Of a DNA stretch of 64,000 nt, positions 1-8,581 are shown in pieces. The notes beneath the pieces were generated by a model that was not told the origin of the DNA, did no database searches, and saw only the letters and a program-made list of their open reading frames with translations. The position numbers were made by a program, and so were the translations under genes. The stretch comes from Halarcobacter sp. GTDB lineage: Bacteria; Campylobacterota; Campylobacteria; Campylobacterales; Arcobacteraceae. Each line of letters opens with the position of its first letter. Position 1 is the stretch's first letter. Where the stretch lies: the NCBI RefSeq assembly GCF_963676935.1, contig NZ_OY781470.1, positions 2,142,680 through 2,206,679 of the forward strand, read 5' to 3'.

Positions 1-82
<82 letters not shown>

Positions 83-264
83 ATTATGAATGTTTAATTC
101 TCTGACTTATGTTTTATTACTTTTGTAACAAAACTAAATCTCATTTGTAAAGCTTAGCTTTATGTTTCTTAAATAGACAAGGATATAATTTACTTATATT
201 CTTGTTGTTATATTTTGTGTTATCATATTCGGTTTATAAAAATTACTTCTTCTTACAAACCTTC

Positions 265-278
265 GTTGTTAAAGATCA
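265..278 (-). promoter_or_regulatory. boxA-like antitermination site in the rRNA leader
   Basis: On the transcribed strand the leader reads TGATCTTTAACAAC, close to the bacterial rrn boxA consensus TGCTCTTTAACA. It lies between the rRNA promoter and the 16S start, where the NusB/S10 antitermination complex would load. The assignment rests on motif and position. The rest of 83-324 is AT-rich leader in which I see no gene. Confidence 0.6.
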
Positions 279-324
279 TCCATCTCTTCAAAACTTTGTG
301 TCGTTCCTCTGAAATTGGACGGGA

Positions 325-353
325 ATTATAATAGATTTTTTAACGCTTGTCAA
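325..353 (-). promoter_or_regulatory. Consensus sigma-70 promoter of the rRNA operon
   Basis: On the minus strand TTGACA (353-348) and TATAAT (330-325) are separated by exactly 17 bases. Both hexamers match the E. coli consensus perfectly, which is rare in this phylum, where -35 boxes are usually weak. Transcription would start near 318 and read through about 235 bases of leader into the 16S gene. AT-rich sequence with A/T runs lies upstream (354-430) and could act as an UP element. Bases 354-514 contain no gene that I can support. Confidence 0.85.
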
Positions 354-514
354 GGGTTTTTTCTTATTCCTGGCTTAAATTTTGAAAAAAATCTGCTTTT
401 TTACTTTTTTGCTCTCTTTAAGTATTTTCTTATTTTTATAAAAAGCCTATATATTGGGGAGTGTTTATATTTTTTAATTGATTAGGATTGTTTTTGTATA
501 AAGTAAAATTAATT

Positions 515-546
515 TTAAATAAATAGGTTTAAACCTATTTATTTAA
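515..546. terminator. 32-bp perfect palindrome at the end of mtnN
   Basis: The 16 bases at 515-530 are followed directly by their exact reverse complement at 531-546, and the mtnN stop codon (537-535) lies inside the palindrome. As RNA it would form a long A/U-rich hairpin with a GG/CC core. It probably acts as a weak terminator or 3' stabiliser separating mtnN from the rRNA promoter region downstream. There is no strong uridine run, so the terminator role is inferred. Confidence 0.5.
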
Positions 547-1230
547 TTTATCAACAATTTTAAGAAGATAATCTGCTGATTCTTTTGCACTAGATTTTAA
601 AAATTCATCAAAATCTATATCAGCTCCACCATCTGCAGCATCCGAAATTGCTCTTAATATGAAAAATGGTACATCTAAAGAATCACATATAACCGCAACA
701 CTTGCACCTTCCATCTCTAAAGCATCTGCTTTAAATGTATTTTCTATAAAATTTTTTCTCTCTGATGAATGTACAAATTGATCTCCAGTAGCTATTGTTC
801 CTTCTAAAACATTTAATGAATTTTCTAAAGCAACCTCTTTTGCTACTTCTCTTAATTCTTTAGAAGTTTCAATAAATACATCGCCACCAGGAACAAAGCC
901 ATGAGGATGACCAAAGGCAGTAATATCTAGATCATGTTGACATAACTTATCTGCAATTATCAAGTCACCAATTTTAAGTTTAGGATTTATTGCACCTGCA
1001 ACTCCTGAAAATAAAAGTGTATCACATCCAAATTTTTCAATTAGTGTACTAGCTGTTAAACTTGCAAATACTTTTCCTATCTTAGAGTATGCAATAACAA
1101 TATCTAAACCATTATAAGATACTTCATAATATTTATTTTTTGCAAACTCTGTAATTTTTACATTGTTAAAGTGAGATAATAAAGGTTCAATTTCCTCTTC
1201 CATAGCTCCCATAATTGCTAATTTTTTCAT
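535..1230 (-). CDS. mtnN: 5'-methylthioadenosine/S-adenosylhomocysteine nucleosidase (MTAN)
   Basis: Cytosolic nucleosidase that removes adenine from methylthioadenosine and S-adenosylhomocysteine. In Helicobacter and Campylobacter the same enzyme also cleaves 6-amino-6-deoxyfutalosine in menaquinone synthesis, and that double role is likely here. The N-terminus MKKLAIMGAMEEE aligns with E. coli Pfs and carries the catalytic Glu near residue 12. ALEMEGASVA (about 170) and AISDAADGG with the catalytic Asp (about 195) complete the active site. The length (231 aa) is typical. I chose the ATG at 1230 because it matches family N-termini; an in-frame ATG at 1239 overlaps the end of fabD. It is the last gene of a fabD-mtnN unit. 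Confidence 0.95.
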   Translation of the reverse strand: MKKLAIMGAMEEEIEPLLSHFNNVKITEFAKNKYYEVSYNGLDIVIAYSKIGKVFASLTASTLIEKFGCDTLLFSGVAGAINPKLKIGDLIIADKLCQHDLDITAFGHPHGFVPGGDVFIETSKELREVAKEVALENSLNVLEGTIATGDQFVHSSERKNFIENTFKADALEMEGASVAVICDSLDVPFFILRAISDAADGGADIDFDEFLKSSAKESADYLLKIVDKLNK

Positions 1231-1231
1231 C

Positions 1232-2164
1232 TTATGCATTTACCTCTTCAATCACTTTTTCTAAAGATGCCATATCACTTACATTTAGTGTTGGTGTTCC
1301 TTTACAAATTTTTCTGTTTAGTCCTTTTAAAACTACTCCATTACCAAACTCAATAAATGCATCTACTTTTTGAGCATTTGAAGCAACACTTTGTTTATAC
1401 TTTACTGGACTTGTTAATTGAGAAGATAATAACTCAATCGCTTCATCTTTAGTTGTATATTCTTGTGCCGTAACATTTGAAATTACTGGCAAAAATTCAT
1501 CTTTTAAATATTCATCTAAATATGGTCTTAAATTTTCAACTGCACTTGTAAGTAATTCACAATGGCTTGCAACTGACATATCTAATACAATAGCTCTTTT
1601 TGCTCCAGCTTCTTTAAATGTGTCTACTAGACTTTCTAAATCAGCTTTAATTCCTGCTAGTACTAATTGCCCATCTTGATTATAGTTTGCTGGCCAAACT
1701 TGTTTACCCTCTTTTCTTTGAGCTTCACAAATATCTTCTGCAACTTTATCATCTATACCAACTAATGCCATCATCCCTGCTCCACCATCTGAACAAGCCT
1801 CAGTCATAAATTGCCCTCTTTTATGTACTAATTCTATTGCATCTAAATAATCAATTGCACCCGCTGCAACTAATGCTGAAAATTCTCCAAGTGAATGTCC
1901 TAAAACAAATTCAGGTTGAATATCACATTTATCTTTAAATATCTTATTTGCAATTGAACTTACTAATAAAATAGCAGGTTGTGTATATTCTGTTAATCCT
2001 AATTTATCATTTTCTTCAAAAAGTAGTTTTTCAAAATCTATATTTAATCTGTCACTAGCTTTTTTAATCATCTCTTTTGCAATATCATTATTTTCAAAAA
2101 AGTCTTTTCCCATACCTATAGATTGACTTCCTTGACCTGGAAAAATAAATGCAACTTTCTTCAT
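1232..2164 (-). CDS. fabD: Malonyl-CoA:acyl carrier protein transacylase
   Basis: Transfers malonyl from CoA to acyl carrier protein, supplying the extender unit for type II fatty acid synthesis in the cytosol. Family hallmarks are FPGQGSQSIGMG near the N-terminus, the nucleophile elbow GHSLGEFSAL (Ser about residue 91), and the His of SVASHCELL near 200. The 310-aa length is standard. The gene overlaps the alternative start of mtnN by a few bases, so the two are co-transcribed. It is separated from upstream slyD by a terminator, with its own TATAAT -10 box at 2206-2211. Confidence 0.96.
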   Translation of the reverse strand: MKKVAFIFPGQGSQSIGMGKDFFENNDIAKEMIKKASDRLNIDFEKLLFEENDKLGLTEYTQPAILLVSSIANKIFKDKCDIQPEFVLGHSLGEFSALVAAGAIDYLDAIELVHKRGQFMTEACSDGGAGMMALVGIDDKVAEDICEAQRKEGKQVWPANYNQDGQLVLAGIKADLESLVDTFKEAGAKRAIVLDMSVASHCELLTSAVENLRPYLDEYLKDEFLPVISNVTAQEYTTKDEAIELLSSQLTSPVKYKQSVASNAQKVDAFIEFGNGVVLKGLNRKICKGTPTLNVSDMASLEKVIEEVNA

Positions 2165-2205
2165 ATTATTACCCTTTATAATTTGATTGTTTAAAAATGA
2201 GCAGT

Positions 2206-2211
2206 ATTATA
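2206..2211 (-). promoter_or_regulatory. -10 box for fabD-mtnN
   Basis: TATAAT on the minus strand, about 42 bases upstream of the fabD start and just past the slyD terminator. No good -35 is visible (the hexamer 17 bases upstream is TTTTAT), as is usual in Campylobacterota. The RBS AAAGGG precedes the fabD ATG. Confidence 0.5.
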
Positions 2212-2235
2212 CTATTTTTTTATACTCTATAAAAT

Positions 2236-2271
2236 AAAAAAGCCCAAAAGTATCACTTTTGGGCTTTTTTT
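2236..2271 (-). terminator. Intrinsic terminator of slyD
   Basis: Perfect inverted repeat with arms reading AAAAAAGCCCAAAAGT and ACTTTTGGGCTTTTTT around a 3-base loop. It lies immediately after the slyD stop codon. On the minus strand the stem is followed by a uridine run, so it ends the pal-ybgF-slyD transcript before fabD. The symmetry means it could work in either direction. Confidence 0.85.
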
Positions 2272-2287
2272 AAGATTTAATTTGTGA

Positions 2288-2866
2288 TTAGTGACAACCA
2301 CATCCTCCACCACCGTGAGAATGTCCATGGTCATGTCCACCTTCACTTGAACAACAACTACCTTCACTTTCTCCGTGGCTACCGCCACCACAACAACCAC
2401 CCATTGCTGCCATACCACCAACAACACCAGTTTGAATCTCTTCTTCAGTTGCATCTCTTAAAGATTTAATAGTAACTGAGAACATTAAAGTTTTACCAGC
2501 CATTGGATGATTATAATCAATAGTAACATCAGAGTCTGTGAAAGATTTAACTGTAACTTGAACAGTTTCACCTTGCTCACCTTGACCATATAGAGTCATA
2601 CCTTCTGCTAATTCAATACCAGCAAACTGCTCTTTTGGAAGAGTTTGCATTGCTTCTTCATTGTATTCACCATAAGCATCAGCAGGTTGAACCATAACAT
2701 CTGCTGATTCATTTTCTGACATCTCTACAAGTTTAGTTTCTAAACCTGCAATAATTTGACCTTTTCCAGAAACAAATTCTAATGGTGCAGCACCAACATT
2801 TGAATCAAGTTGCTCACCTGAATTTGCGTCTTTTAAACTATATTCAAAACCAATTACTTTTGACAT
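2288..2866 (-). CDS. slyD: SlyD-type FKBP peptidyl-prolyl isomerase with metal-binding tail
   Basis: Cytosolic prolyl isomerase, chaperone and nickel-binding protein of the SlyD class. The FKBP domain is split by an insert-in-flap chaperone domain (about residues 70-130). The tail from about residue 155 is dense in Cys, His and Gly (GGCCGGGSHG, GSCCSSEGGHDHGHSHGG, GCGCH), the metal-storage feature that lets SlyD deliver nickel to hydrogenase in E. coli and Helicobacter. The 192-aa length is normal. The same neighbours (ybgF upstream, fabD downstream) occur in Campylobacter. It has its own RBS and is probably co-transcribed with pal-ybgF. Confidence 0.93.
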   Translation of the reverse strand: MSKVIGFEYSLKDANSGEQLDSNVGAAPLEFVSGKGQIIAGLETKLVEMSENESADVMVQPADAYGEYNEEAMQTLPKEQFAGIELAEGMTLYGQGEQGETVQVTVKSFTDSDVTIDYNHPMAGKTLMFSVTIKSLRDATEEEIQTGVVGGMAAMGGCCGGGSHGESEGSCCSSEGGHDHGHSHGGGGCGCH

Positions 2867-2885
2867 ATTTTTCCTTTTATTAATT

Positions 2886-3857
2886 TTATTTTATATTTGA
2901 TAAGTTTTTAACAGCTACTTTAGCTTCTTTAGAATCTGGATAGATATCAATTAAAGAGTTGTAAAAATTAGCTGCATTACTAAAATCTTTTATTTTTTCA
3001 AAAGATATAGCACTATGTAGTAAAAGCTTTGGCATGTATGAAGCTTTATCATATAACATTGCCGAAGTTTTAAAATATGAGATTGCATCATCATATTTTT
3101 TTCTGTAATACCACATTTCACCTAAATAAAAATTACATGTTGCAGGCTTATAATTTTCAGCTACTAAATGTTCAAACATTGGTATAGCTTTTGTAAAATA
3201 ATCCTTTTTAAACAATGCAATAGCTTCATCTAAGATTTCACCATTATCTTTTTGAGATAGTACCTTTTTAGATTTACTCTTAGCTGTACTTTTACCACTA
3301 GTTTGAATTCCTAAAGATTTTTTTAAAGCTTCAAATTCAGCTCTAGTAATAAATTGATTCATATTTGATTTAAACTCTTTTTCAGAGATATAACTATTAT
3401 TTATTTTATTAACATTTGTTGATAATCTTGTAACAGCTTTTTTAAGAGTTTCAAGACTTTTTGAATAATCTTCTTGCATTGTTAAAATTTGTGCCAACAC
3501 ATTTTTTAAGTCTGCAATATCGTTTGTGTGTTTTTCTGTTAATGTTGAATTCTCTTCAACTTTCTTAATTATTTCATTAATTTTTAATACTGAACCATTT
3601 AACTTTTGAGAATCACCTTCATAGATTGATTCTAATCCATCAATTCTTTCACTTATAGATTCTAATGACAATTTTACATCTTTTACTTTTGAATCTATTG
3701 TTCCAAGTGTTTTTTTATTATTTAAAATATTTTTTTCAGTAGATGTTAATCCATATGGATTTTTCGAATTTAAATCTCCAGCACCAAAAGCTGAAATCTC
3801 ATCAGCTTTTAAAAAAGTGCTAGCGATAAAAAGAGTAATAAATAAAATTTTATACAT
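2886..3857 (-). CDS. cpoB: Tol-Pal associated periplasmic TPR protein (CpoB/YbgF-like)
   Basis: Periplasmic partner of the Tol-Pal machine. In E. coli CpoB links Tol-Pal activity to peptidoglycan synthesis at the septum. Residues 1-18 form a signal peptide (hydrophobic ILFITLFIAS, then cleavage before DEIS). Residues about 45-150 are heptad-rich coiled coil. About 205-323 hold three TPR-like repeats starting at EAIALFKKDYFTKAIPMFEHL and YFKTSAMLYDKASYM. It follows pal by 6 bases. The protein is somewhat longer than the E. coli protein because of the coiled coil. Confidence 0.85.
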   Translation of the reverse strand: MYKILFITLFIASTFLKADEISAFGAGDLNSKNPYGLTSTEKNILNNKKTLGTIDSKVKDVKLSLESISERIDGLESIYEGDSQKLNGSVLKINEIIKKVEENSTLTEKHTNDIADLKNVLAQILTMQEDYSKSLETLKKAVTRLSTNVNKINNSYISEKEFKSNMNQFITRAEFEALKKSLGIQTSGKSTAKSKSKKVLSQKDNGEILDEAIALFKKDYFTKAIPMFEHLVAENYKPATCNFYLGEMWYYRKKYDDAISYFKTSAMLYDKASYMPKLLLHSAISFEKIKDFSNAANFYNSLIDIYPDSKEAKVAVKNLSNIK

Positions 3858-3863
3858 TAATTA

Positions 3864-4415
3864 TTATTTAACTAGTTTGTGTTCAGATCTTCTGTTTTTT
3901 TGCCAACAAGCAGAATTTTTCTCAGTACAAGCTGGATTTGACTCACCAAAACTTACTACTGTTACTGCAGATTCTGAAATACCATCCATAACTAAAAAGT
4001 CTTTAACAACTTTTGCTCTTTTTAAACCTAAAGCATAATTATATTCGTCAGTTCCCCACTCATCACAGTTACCTTCAACTTTGATAGTTGTACCAGCTTG
4101 AACAGCTGCCAATTTTGCAGCATTTGATTTTGCAACATCTTTCATATCACCTGATAAATCATATTTATCAAAAGCAAAATAGATATTTTCAATGAAAACT
4201 TTTTCACCATTTATCATATAATAATATCCATTGTCTGCTTTTTCTAACAATTCATCATTAACAACTTCTTGTTGTACATTAGTTTCTTCAACATTATTTA
4301 ACGCGCTCTCAGAGTTTTGTGGTGCCGGTTCATTAGTAACTTCAACTTCTTTTTGGCTACAACCAGTAAAAAGTACAGCTGCAACTAAAAAAGCGTAAAT
4401 ACTTAACTTTTTCAT
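3864..4415 (-). CDS. pal: Peptidoglycan-associated lipoprotein Pal
   Basis: Outer-membrane lipoprotein that binds peptidoglycan and TolB. MKKLSIYAFLVAAVLFTGC is a lipoprotein signal with the lipidated Cys at residue 19. The OmpA-like domain begins near YFAFDKYDLS, and its peptidoglycan-binding core includes GNCDEWGTDEYNYALG and KNRRSEH. I start at 4415 rather than at an upstream in-frame ATG (4475) because AAAGGA lies just ahead and only this start gives the lipobox signal. Its usual neighbour tolB lies 8 kb away, so it probably uses its own promoter (TAAAAT at 4452-4447). Confidence 0.94.
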   Translation of the reverse strand: MKKLSIYAFLVAAVLFTGCSQKEVEVTNEPAPQNSESALNNVEETNVQQEVVNDELLEKADNGYYYMINGEKVFIENIYFAFDKYDLSGDMKDVAKSNAAKLAAVQAGTTIKVEGNCDEWGTDEYNYALGLKRAKVVKDFLVMDGISESAVTVVSFGESNPACTEKNSACWQKNRRSEHKLVK

Positions 4416-4479
4416 AATTTGCTTTCCTTTAATAAATTTTGCTTTGATTTTACAAAAGTTAAACTTAATCAACAATTAC

Positions 4480-5421
4480 TCAAATATCAAGACTTGTTAT
4501 AATTTCTTCTAATGTATCCAAAAAGTAACTGTTATGATTTGCAACTTTTGCTACTCTATAATCTATAAAACCATGATTTTCTGCCACTTCCTTATATTCT
4601 ATATCTAATTCAAACTCTGTTTCTGAATTATCTACTGTAAACGATATTGGATATATTAAAACTTTTTTTGATTTTTTAATTTCTTCTAATTTATCTTCTA
4701 AATATGGTCTTAACCATTCCATTGGTCCAACTCTTGATTGGTATGCAACATGTATATTTTTGAAATTTATATTTTGACTTTTTAATTCTTTTTTTGCACA
4801 CTCTACATTTTTTAGAATATGTTCTTGATAAGGATCTCCTTTATCTATAGTTCTTTGAGTTAAACCATGAGCAGAAAATATCAATTCAAAATCTTCTGAA
4901 TTATCATCTTTTAAGGCTTCTTTTATACGTTCAACAATTGCTTTATTATAACTAGTATTATAATAGTAATAATCTACTGTTCTAATTTCAGCTTTTAGAT
5001 TAGCCTTTTTTGCATACTTTCTAAAATCTTCAATAGACGATTTTGTTGTAGTAGAAGAGTAATGTGGATACATGGGTATTGCAAATACTCTATCATAATC
5101 TTTTAAATTTGTTACAATCTCTTTTGCAAAAGGGGGAGTATATCTCATCTCATAAAATACATCTATATTTTCTAATCTTTTTTCTAGCCTTCTAACTAAT
5201 CTCTTAGTATGTCCAACTATAGGAGAGATTCCACCTAATAATTTATAGTTGTTTTTTGCTTCATTTTTTCTCATACTAATTATTAAAAATGCTATTAATG
5301 CTCTAATTGGTTGAGGGGCACCTATAATATATTTATCATTAAACATATTTTTTAAAAATACTTCTACCTCATCTAAATTGTTTGGTCCTCCCATATTCAT
5401 AAGTACAACAGCTTTTTTCAT
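4480..5421 (-). CDS. hemH: Ferrochelatase
   Basis: Inserts ferrous iron into protoporphyrin IX in the last step of protohaem synthesis. The N-terminal LMNMGGPNNLDEVEVFLKNM is characteristic. The catalytic His sits in FSAHGLTQ and the conserved acidic segment is DNSETEFELDIEYKE. The length (313 aa) fits the bacterial family. It is the gene of the inserted island closest to pal and has about 65 bases on each side, so it may be transcribed separately from the photolyase operon. Confidence 0.95.
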   Translation of the reverse strand: MKKAVVLMNMGGPNNLDEVEVFLKNMFNDKYIIGAPQPIRALIAFLIISMRKNEAKNNYKLLGGISPIVGHTKRLVRRLEKRLENIDVFYEMRYTPPFAKEIVTNLKDYDRVFAIPMYPHYSSTTTKSSIEDFRKYAKKANLKAEIRTVDYYYYNTSYNKAIVERIKEALKDDNSEDFELIFSAHGLTQRTIDKGDPYQEHILKNVECAKKELKSQNINFKNIHVAYQSRVGPMEWLRPYLEDKLEEIKKSKKVLIYPISFTVDNSETEFELDIEYKEVAENHGFIDYRVAKVANHNSYFLDTLEEIITSLDI

Positions 5422-5486
5422 ATATTACCTTTTTTAAAAAAGATAATATGTAAAAATTTAAATTTTTCGTAGAAATAAAATGTTAA

Positions 5487-5942
5487 TTAATCTAATTTTT
5501 TGGAAGATAGTATTTTTTTTGTTATTTGATGTCTAAATTCAAACATATTATTTAATTCTTTCTTTATAAAAAAATCAAATAGTTTACCAAGTTTTCCAAA
5601 AGGTAATTTATAGATAACAACATCTTTTAATTCAACTTGATTTCCTCTTTTTGTGAATATATGAGAATGTTCCCAATATTTAAATGGAGATTTTATTGCA
5701 TAATCAACTAATAAATTGGGAGAATCGATTTTTTTAATTTCAACTTCCCAATAAGTAGGAATAAAATTTTTTATACTTTTTATTTTTAAAACTGTTCCTT
5801 GCTCAACTTTAATTACTTCGTTTAAAAGTATAACTTTCATATCTGGAGGTGTTATTCTTTTTAGATTATTTACATCTAAATGGAAATCAAACACCTCTTG
5901 TAAAGTGCAGTTTAAAATTATACTTTTTTCAAATCTTTTCAT
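5487..5942 (-). CDS. SRPBCC-fold ligand-binding protein
   Basis: A 151-aa single-domain protein of the START/SRPBCC superfamily, close to the cyclase/dehydrase type also found fused to TIGR01777 epimerases. Visible features are the N-terminal strand FEKSIILNCTLQEVFDFHLD, then NNLKRITPPDMKV, and a C-terminal helix. No catalytic residues can be assigned. The stop codon of the epimerase gene lies 3 bases beyond the start side of this gene, so the two are co-transcribed and probably act together. The ligand is unknown. Confidence 0.75.
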   Translation of the reverse strand: MKRFEKSIILNCTLQEVFDFHLDVNNLKRITPPDMKVILLNEVIKVEQGTVLKIKSIKNFIPTYWEVEIKKIDSPNLLVDYAIKSPFKYWEHSHIFTKRGNQVELKDVVIYKLPFGKLGKLFDFFIKKELNNMFEFRHQITKKILSSKKLD

Positions 5943-5945
5943 AAT

Positions 5946-6800
5946 TTATACTACCAAATTTTTTAAACTATTTTCTATAGAAGCATATTTAAATTTAAAT
6001 CCATTATCTAAAAGCCTTTGAGGTATTGCACATTGTCCATCTGTTAAAACTTTTGCACCTTCACTAAATATAAGATTTAACATAAATTGTGGCACTGTAA
6101 AAAAAGTTGGTCTATGAAGAACTTTTCCTAATGCTTTAGTTAAACCCTCATTTGTAGTTGAGATTGGTGCTGCAAGATTGAATACACCATCTAACTCTTT
6201 ATTTTCATAAACATGATTATATGCTCTTAGTAAATCTTCTATATGAATAAAAGAGAAATATTGTTTTCCATCACCAATATTTCCACCTAAACCAAATTTA
6301 AAAGCAGGTAACATTTTACTTAAAGCACCACCATTTCCTAAAACAATTCCAAATCTAAAAATCGCTGTTCTTATGCCAAATTCGTTTGCTTTTAAGGCTT
6401 CTGTTTCCCATTCTTTACAAACATTAGCTAAAAAATCATCTGAATACTCAACTTCATCTTCTTTATAACAAGATTTATTATTATATATTCCCACAGCAGA
6501 AGTTGAAATAAATAATTCTGGTTTTACTTTTGCATTTTTCATAGCTTCAACTATTGCTTTTGTTGTATCTATTCTACTTGTATAAAGAAGTTTTTTATAT
6601 GAGTCTGTCCATCTATTTATAATATTTGCACCTGCTAAATTAATAATAAATTGTGAGTTTTCTACTATATCAATAAGTTTTTGTGAATCTTTTAACTCTT
6701 CTCGCTTTATTCCTCTTACATTAAAACCTATATTTGAAAAAAAACTTTTTAGACTTGTACCTACAAATCCACTTGAACCTGTAATTGCTATTGTTTTCAT
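5946..6800 (-). CDS. TIGR01777-family NAD-dependent epimerase/oxidoreductase (YfcH-like)
   Basis: Extended short-chain dehydrogenase fold with an N-terminal nucleotide-binding motif ITGSSGFVGTSL. The family signature NLAGANIINRWTDSYKKLL is followed by STSAVGIYN and FRFGIVLGNGGALSKMLP. The C-terminal segment QRLLDNGFKFKYASI is the DUF1731 motif typical of YfcH-type proteins. The length (284 aa) is close to E. coli YfcH. The substrate of the family is unknown. It forms a two-gene unit with the SRPBCC protein behind a TATAAT box at 6832-6827. Confidence 0.85.
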   Translation of the reverse strand: MKTIAITGSSGFVGTSLKSFFSNIGFNVRGIKREELKDSQKLIDIVENSQFIINLAGANIINRWTDSYKKLLYTSRIDTTKAIVEAMKNAKVKPELFISTSAVGIYNNKSCYKEDEVEYSDDFLANVCKEWETEALKANEFGIRTAIFRFGIVLGNGGALSKMLPAFKFGLGGNIGDGKQYFSFIHIEDLLRAYNHVYENKELDGVFNLAAPISTTNEGLTKALGKVLHRPTFFTVPQFMLNLIFSEGAKVLTDGQCAIPQRLLDNGFKFKYASIENSLKNLVV

Positions 6801-6826
6801 TATAGACTCCTTTTTAGGTTTATTTC

Positions 6827-6871
6827 ATTATATATCTATTCAAACAATTTAGTATATTTTTTTTGTAAGTT
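6827..6871 (-). promoter_or_regulatory. Promoter and repeat motif ahead of the epimerase-SRPBCC pair
   Basis: TATAAT lies at 6832-6827 on the minus strand. Upstream, read on the plus strand, GTATATT (6852-6858) and GTAAGTT (6865-6871) start 13 bases apart. The GTAAGTT copy starts 33 bases from the -10 box, the same distance as one of the two copies at the rudS promoter. TAAGTTAAT (6866-6874) fits the LytTR half-site consensus [TA][AC][CA]GTTN[AG][TG]. Regulation by the adjacent LytTR protein is inferred. Confidence 0.45.
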
Positions 6872-6876
6872 AATAG

Positions 6877-7587
6877 TTAAAGTGTTCTACTTTCTATGTA
6901 TTCTCTAAATTCTTTTGCTCCATCTTTTGAACTTGTCACAATATCATCTATATCATTAAAACTAATCTCTAGTTTTGATTGTTCAACACTTTGCATTGAC
7001 TTTATTTTATCCACATTTACTATATACGATCTATGTACTCTAAAAAAATTTTTACCTTTTAATATATTTTCCATATCACCAATTTTTTTTCTTAAATAAG
7101 CATCTGCATTTTTTATTTTTATTATAACTTCATCTAAGTCGGCTTTTATATAATATATATCATTAATATCTATTAGATAGATTTTATTCCCTCTTTTTGC
7201 CACAATTTTTTTTGTTTCATCGAGTACTTTATCTGTATATTTATATATTTTATCAAGACTTTTTTTAATAGATTCACTAGAAATTGGTTTTAATATATAA
7301 TCCATGCCACCTGATTCAAAAGCTTCTAAAGCATACTCTTCATAAGCTGTTTGAAACACAATAAAAATACTAGAATCTATTTCTAAAAGATTATTTGCTA
7401 ACTCTAAACCACTCATTGAAGGCATAGATATATCTAAAAAAGCTATATCAATTTTTTGTTTTGCAACTTCAGTAATAGCTTTTATAGGAGAGTCACACTC
7501 TATTATATCTTCTATGCCTTGTTCAGTTAAAAGTCTTTTTAATCTACTTAAAGCTAATTTTTCATCATCTACTATTAAAACTTTCAA
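6877..7587 (-). CDS. LytTR-family response regulator
   Basis: A two-domain DNA-binding response regulator of 236 aa. The receiver domain (1-120) has the acidic pair D8/D9, the phospho-acceptor D52 (FLDISMPSMSG), the switch Thr in FQTAYEEYA and K100 (YILKP). The LytTR domain (about 135-236) shows KRGNKIYLIDINDIYYIKA and FFRVHRSYIVNVDKI. LytTR proteins bind direct repeats ahead of promoters. The gene lies 1 base behind the histidine kinase gene and ends the photolyase operon, so the pair is its dedicated two-component system. Confidence 0.93.
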   Translation of the reverse strand: MKVLIVDDEKLALSRLKRLLTEQGIEDIIECDSPIKAITEVAKQKIDIAFLDISMPSMSGLELANNLLEIDSSIFIVFQTAYEEYALEAFESGGMDYILKPISSESIKKSLDKIYKYTDKVLDETKKIVAKRGNKIYLIDINDIYYIKADLDEVIIKIKNADAYLRKKIGDMENILKGKNFFRVHRSYIVNVDKIKSMQSVEQSKLEISFNDIDDIVTSSKDGAKEFREYIESRTL

Positions 7588-7588
7588 A

Positions 7589-8581
7589 TTATTTCTCCCC
7601 CAAGTTAATAATAAAATTCATTTTATTATTTTCTGTGCTATAACTTAAAGTACCAACTTTTAATAAAGCTAATCTTCTTTCTAGATTAGTAAGTCCCGTA
7701 CCAAATATAAGCTTTTCACTTATTTTACCGTTATTTAGTACTATAATAGTATCATTATCAATTTTTATCTCAATATTTAACTTTTTTGAGTCATATCCAT
7801 GCTTTATAGCATTTTCAACCAAAAGTTGTATAGAAAATTTAGGTACTATTATCTCTTTATCTTTTATATTTGAAATAATTATAAGCTCAATATTATTATC
7901 AAATCTAATATTTTCAATACCAACATATGTTTTTACCATATCAAGTTCAGTCTTTAAAGGTATTAAACTATCTCTATTTATAGCATTTCTTAGAAATTTG
8001 GATAAATCTAATGTTGCTTTTTCTGCTTTTTGTTTATCAAGATATATTAACTCTGATATAGAATTAAGTGCATTAAAAAGAAAATGGGGATTTAATTCAC
8101 TCTCTAATGCTTTTATTTTACTCTCTAATATCTCACTATTTATACTTTCATTTTTATATTTCGTTGCAATAAATTGATGAAGGATTAAACCTATTAAAAA
8201 AGTTAAAAAACCACTTATAATACTTATATATAACCAAAACTCTGAAATAAATTCAATGATTTGAAAACTAGTTTGACTAAATATATAATAATTGAAACAA
8301 AACCCTAAAAAACCAGAAAGAAAAGAAAAAACAAAACTGATAAGTATCCAAAATTTTTCTTTGACTTTAGGTAAAATTAGTTCATTTGAAAGAGTAATAA
8401 AAATAAATGCAAAAAAAGATATACTAATTGCACTACAAGTACTAAAAAATACGGTACCTATTGCAAGTAAACTTTTATCTAAAAATAAAAATAAAAAAGA
8501 TATTAAAAATCCAAAAAGTGCACCAATCAAAATAATATAAAGCCAATCTTTATAAGAAATTTTTAACTTTACACTATCCAT
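7589..8581 (-). CDS. LytS-type sensor histidine kinase
   Basis: Inner-membrane kinase of the His_kinase (LytS/AlgZ) class, 330 aa. The N-terminal half carries hydrophobic helices (about residues 12-145) with only short loops, and no periplasmic sensor domain is evident. Residues about 155-210 hold the phospho-acceptor region with ELNPHFLFNALNSISELIYL. The HATPase domain has the N-box NAIKHGY and the G-box GTGLTNLERRL. It overlaps the oxidoreductase gene upstream by 8 bases and precedes the LytTR gene by 1 base, so it is translationally coupled to both. The stimulus is unknown. Confidence 0.9.
   Translation of the reverse strand: MDSVKLKISYKDWLYIILIGALFGFLISFLFLFLDKSLLAIGTVFFSTCSAISISFFAFIFITLSNELILPKVKEKFWILISFVFSFLSGFLGFCFNYYIFSQTSFQIIEFISEFWLYISIISGFLTFLIGLILHQFIATKYKNESINSEILESKIKALESELNPHFLFNALNSISELIYLDKQKAEKATLDLSKFLRNAINRDSLIPLKTELDMVKTYVGIENIRFDNNIELIIISNIKDKEIIVPKFSIQLLVENAIKHGYDSKKLNIEIKIDNDTIIVLNNGKISEKLIFGTGLTNLERRLALLKVGTLSYSTENNKMNFIINLGEK

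Noticed and set aside
83-534. tRNA or small protein gene in the rRNA leader
   Set aside because: No cloverleaf and no frame with an RBS was found; the stretch is explained by leader, boxA and promoter.
2284-2469. His-rich frame antisense to slyD
   Set aside because: It is the mirror of the SlyD metal-binding tail (Gly/Cys/His codons read backwards) and has no RBS.
3817-4038. Plus-strand open frame across the ybgF-pal junction
   Set aside because: Shadow of two well-supported minus-strand genes. Similar shadows across atp, clpB, mnmE and dnaG were dropped for the same reason.
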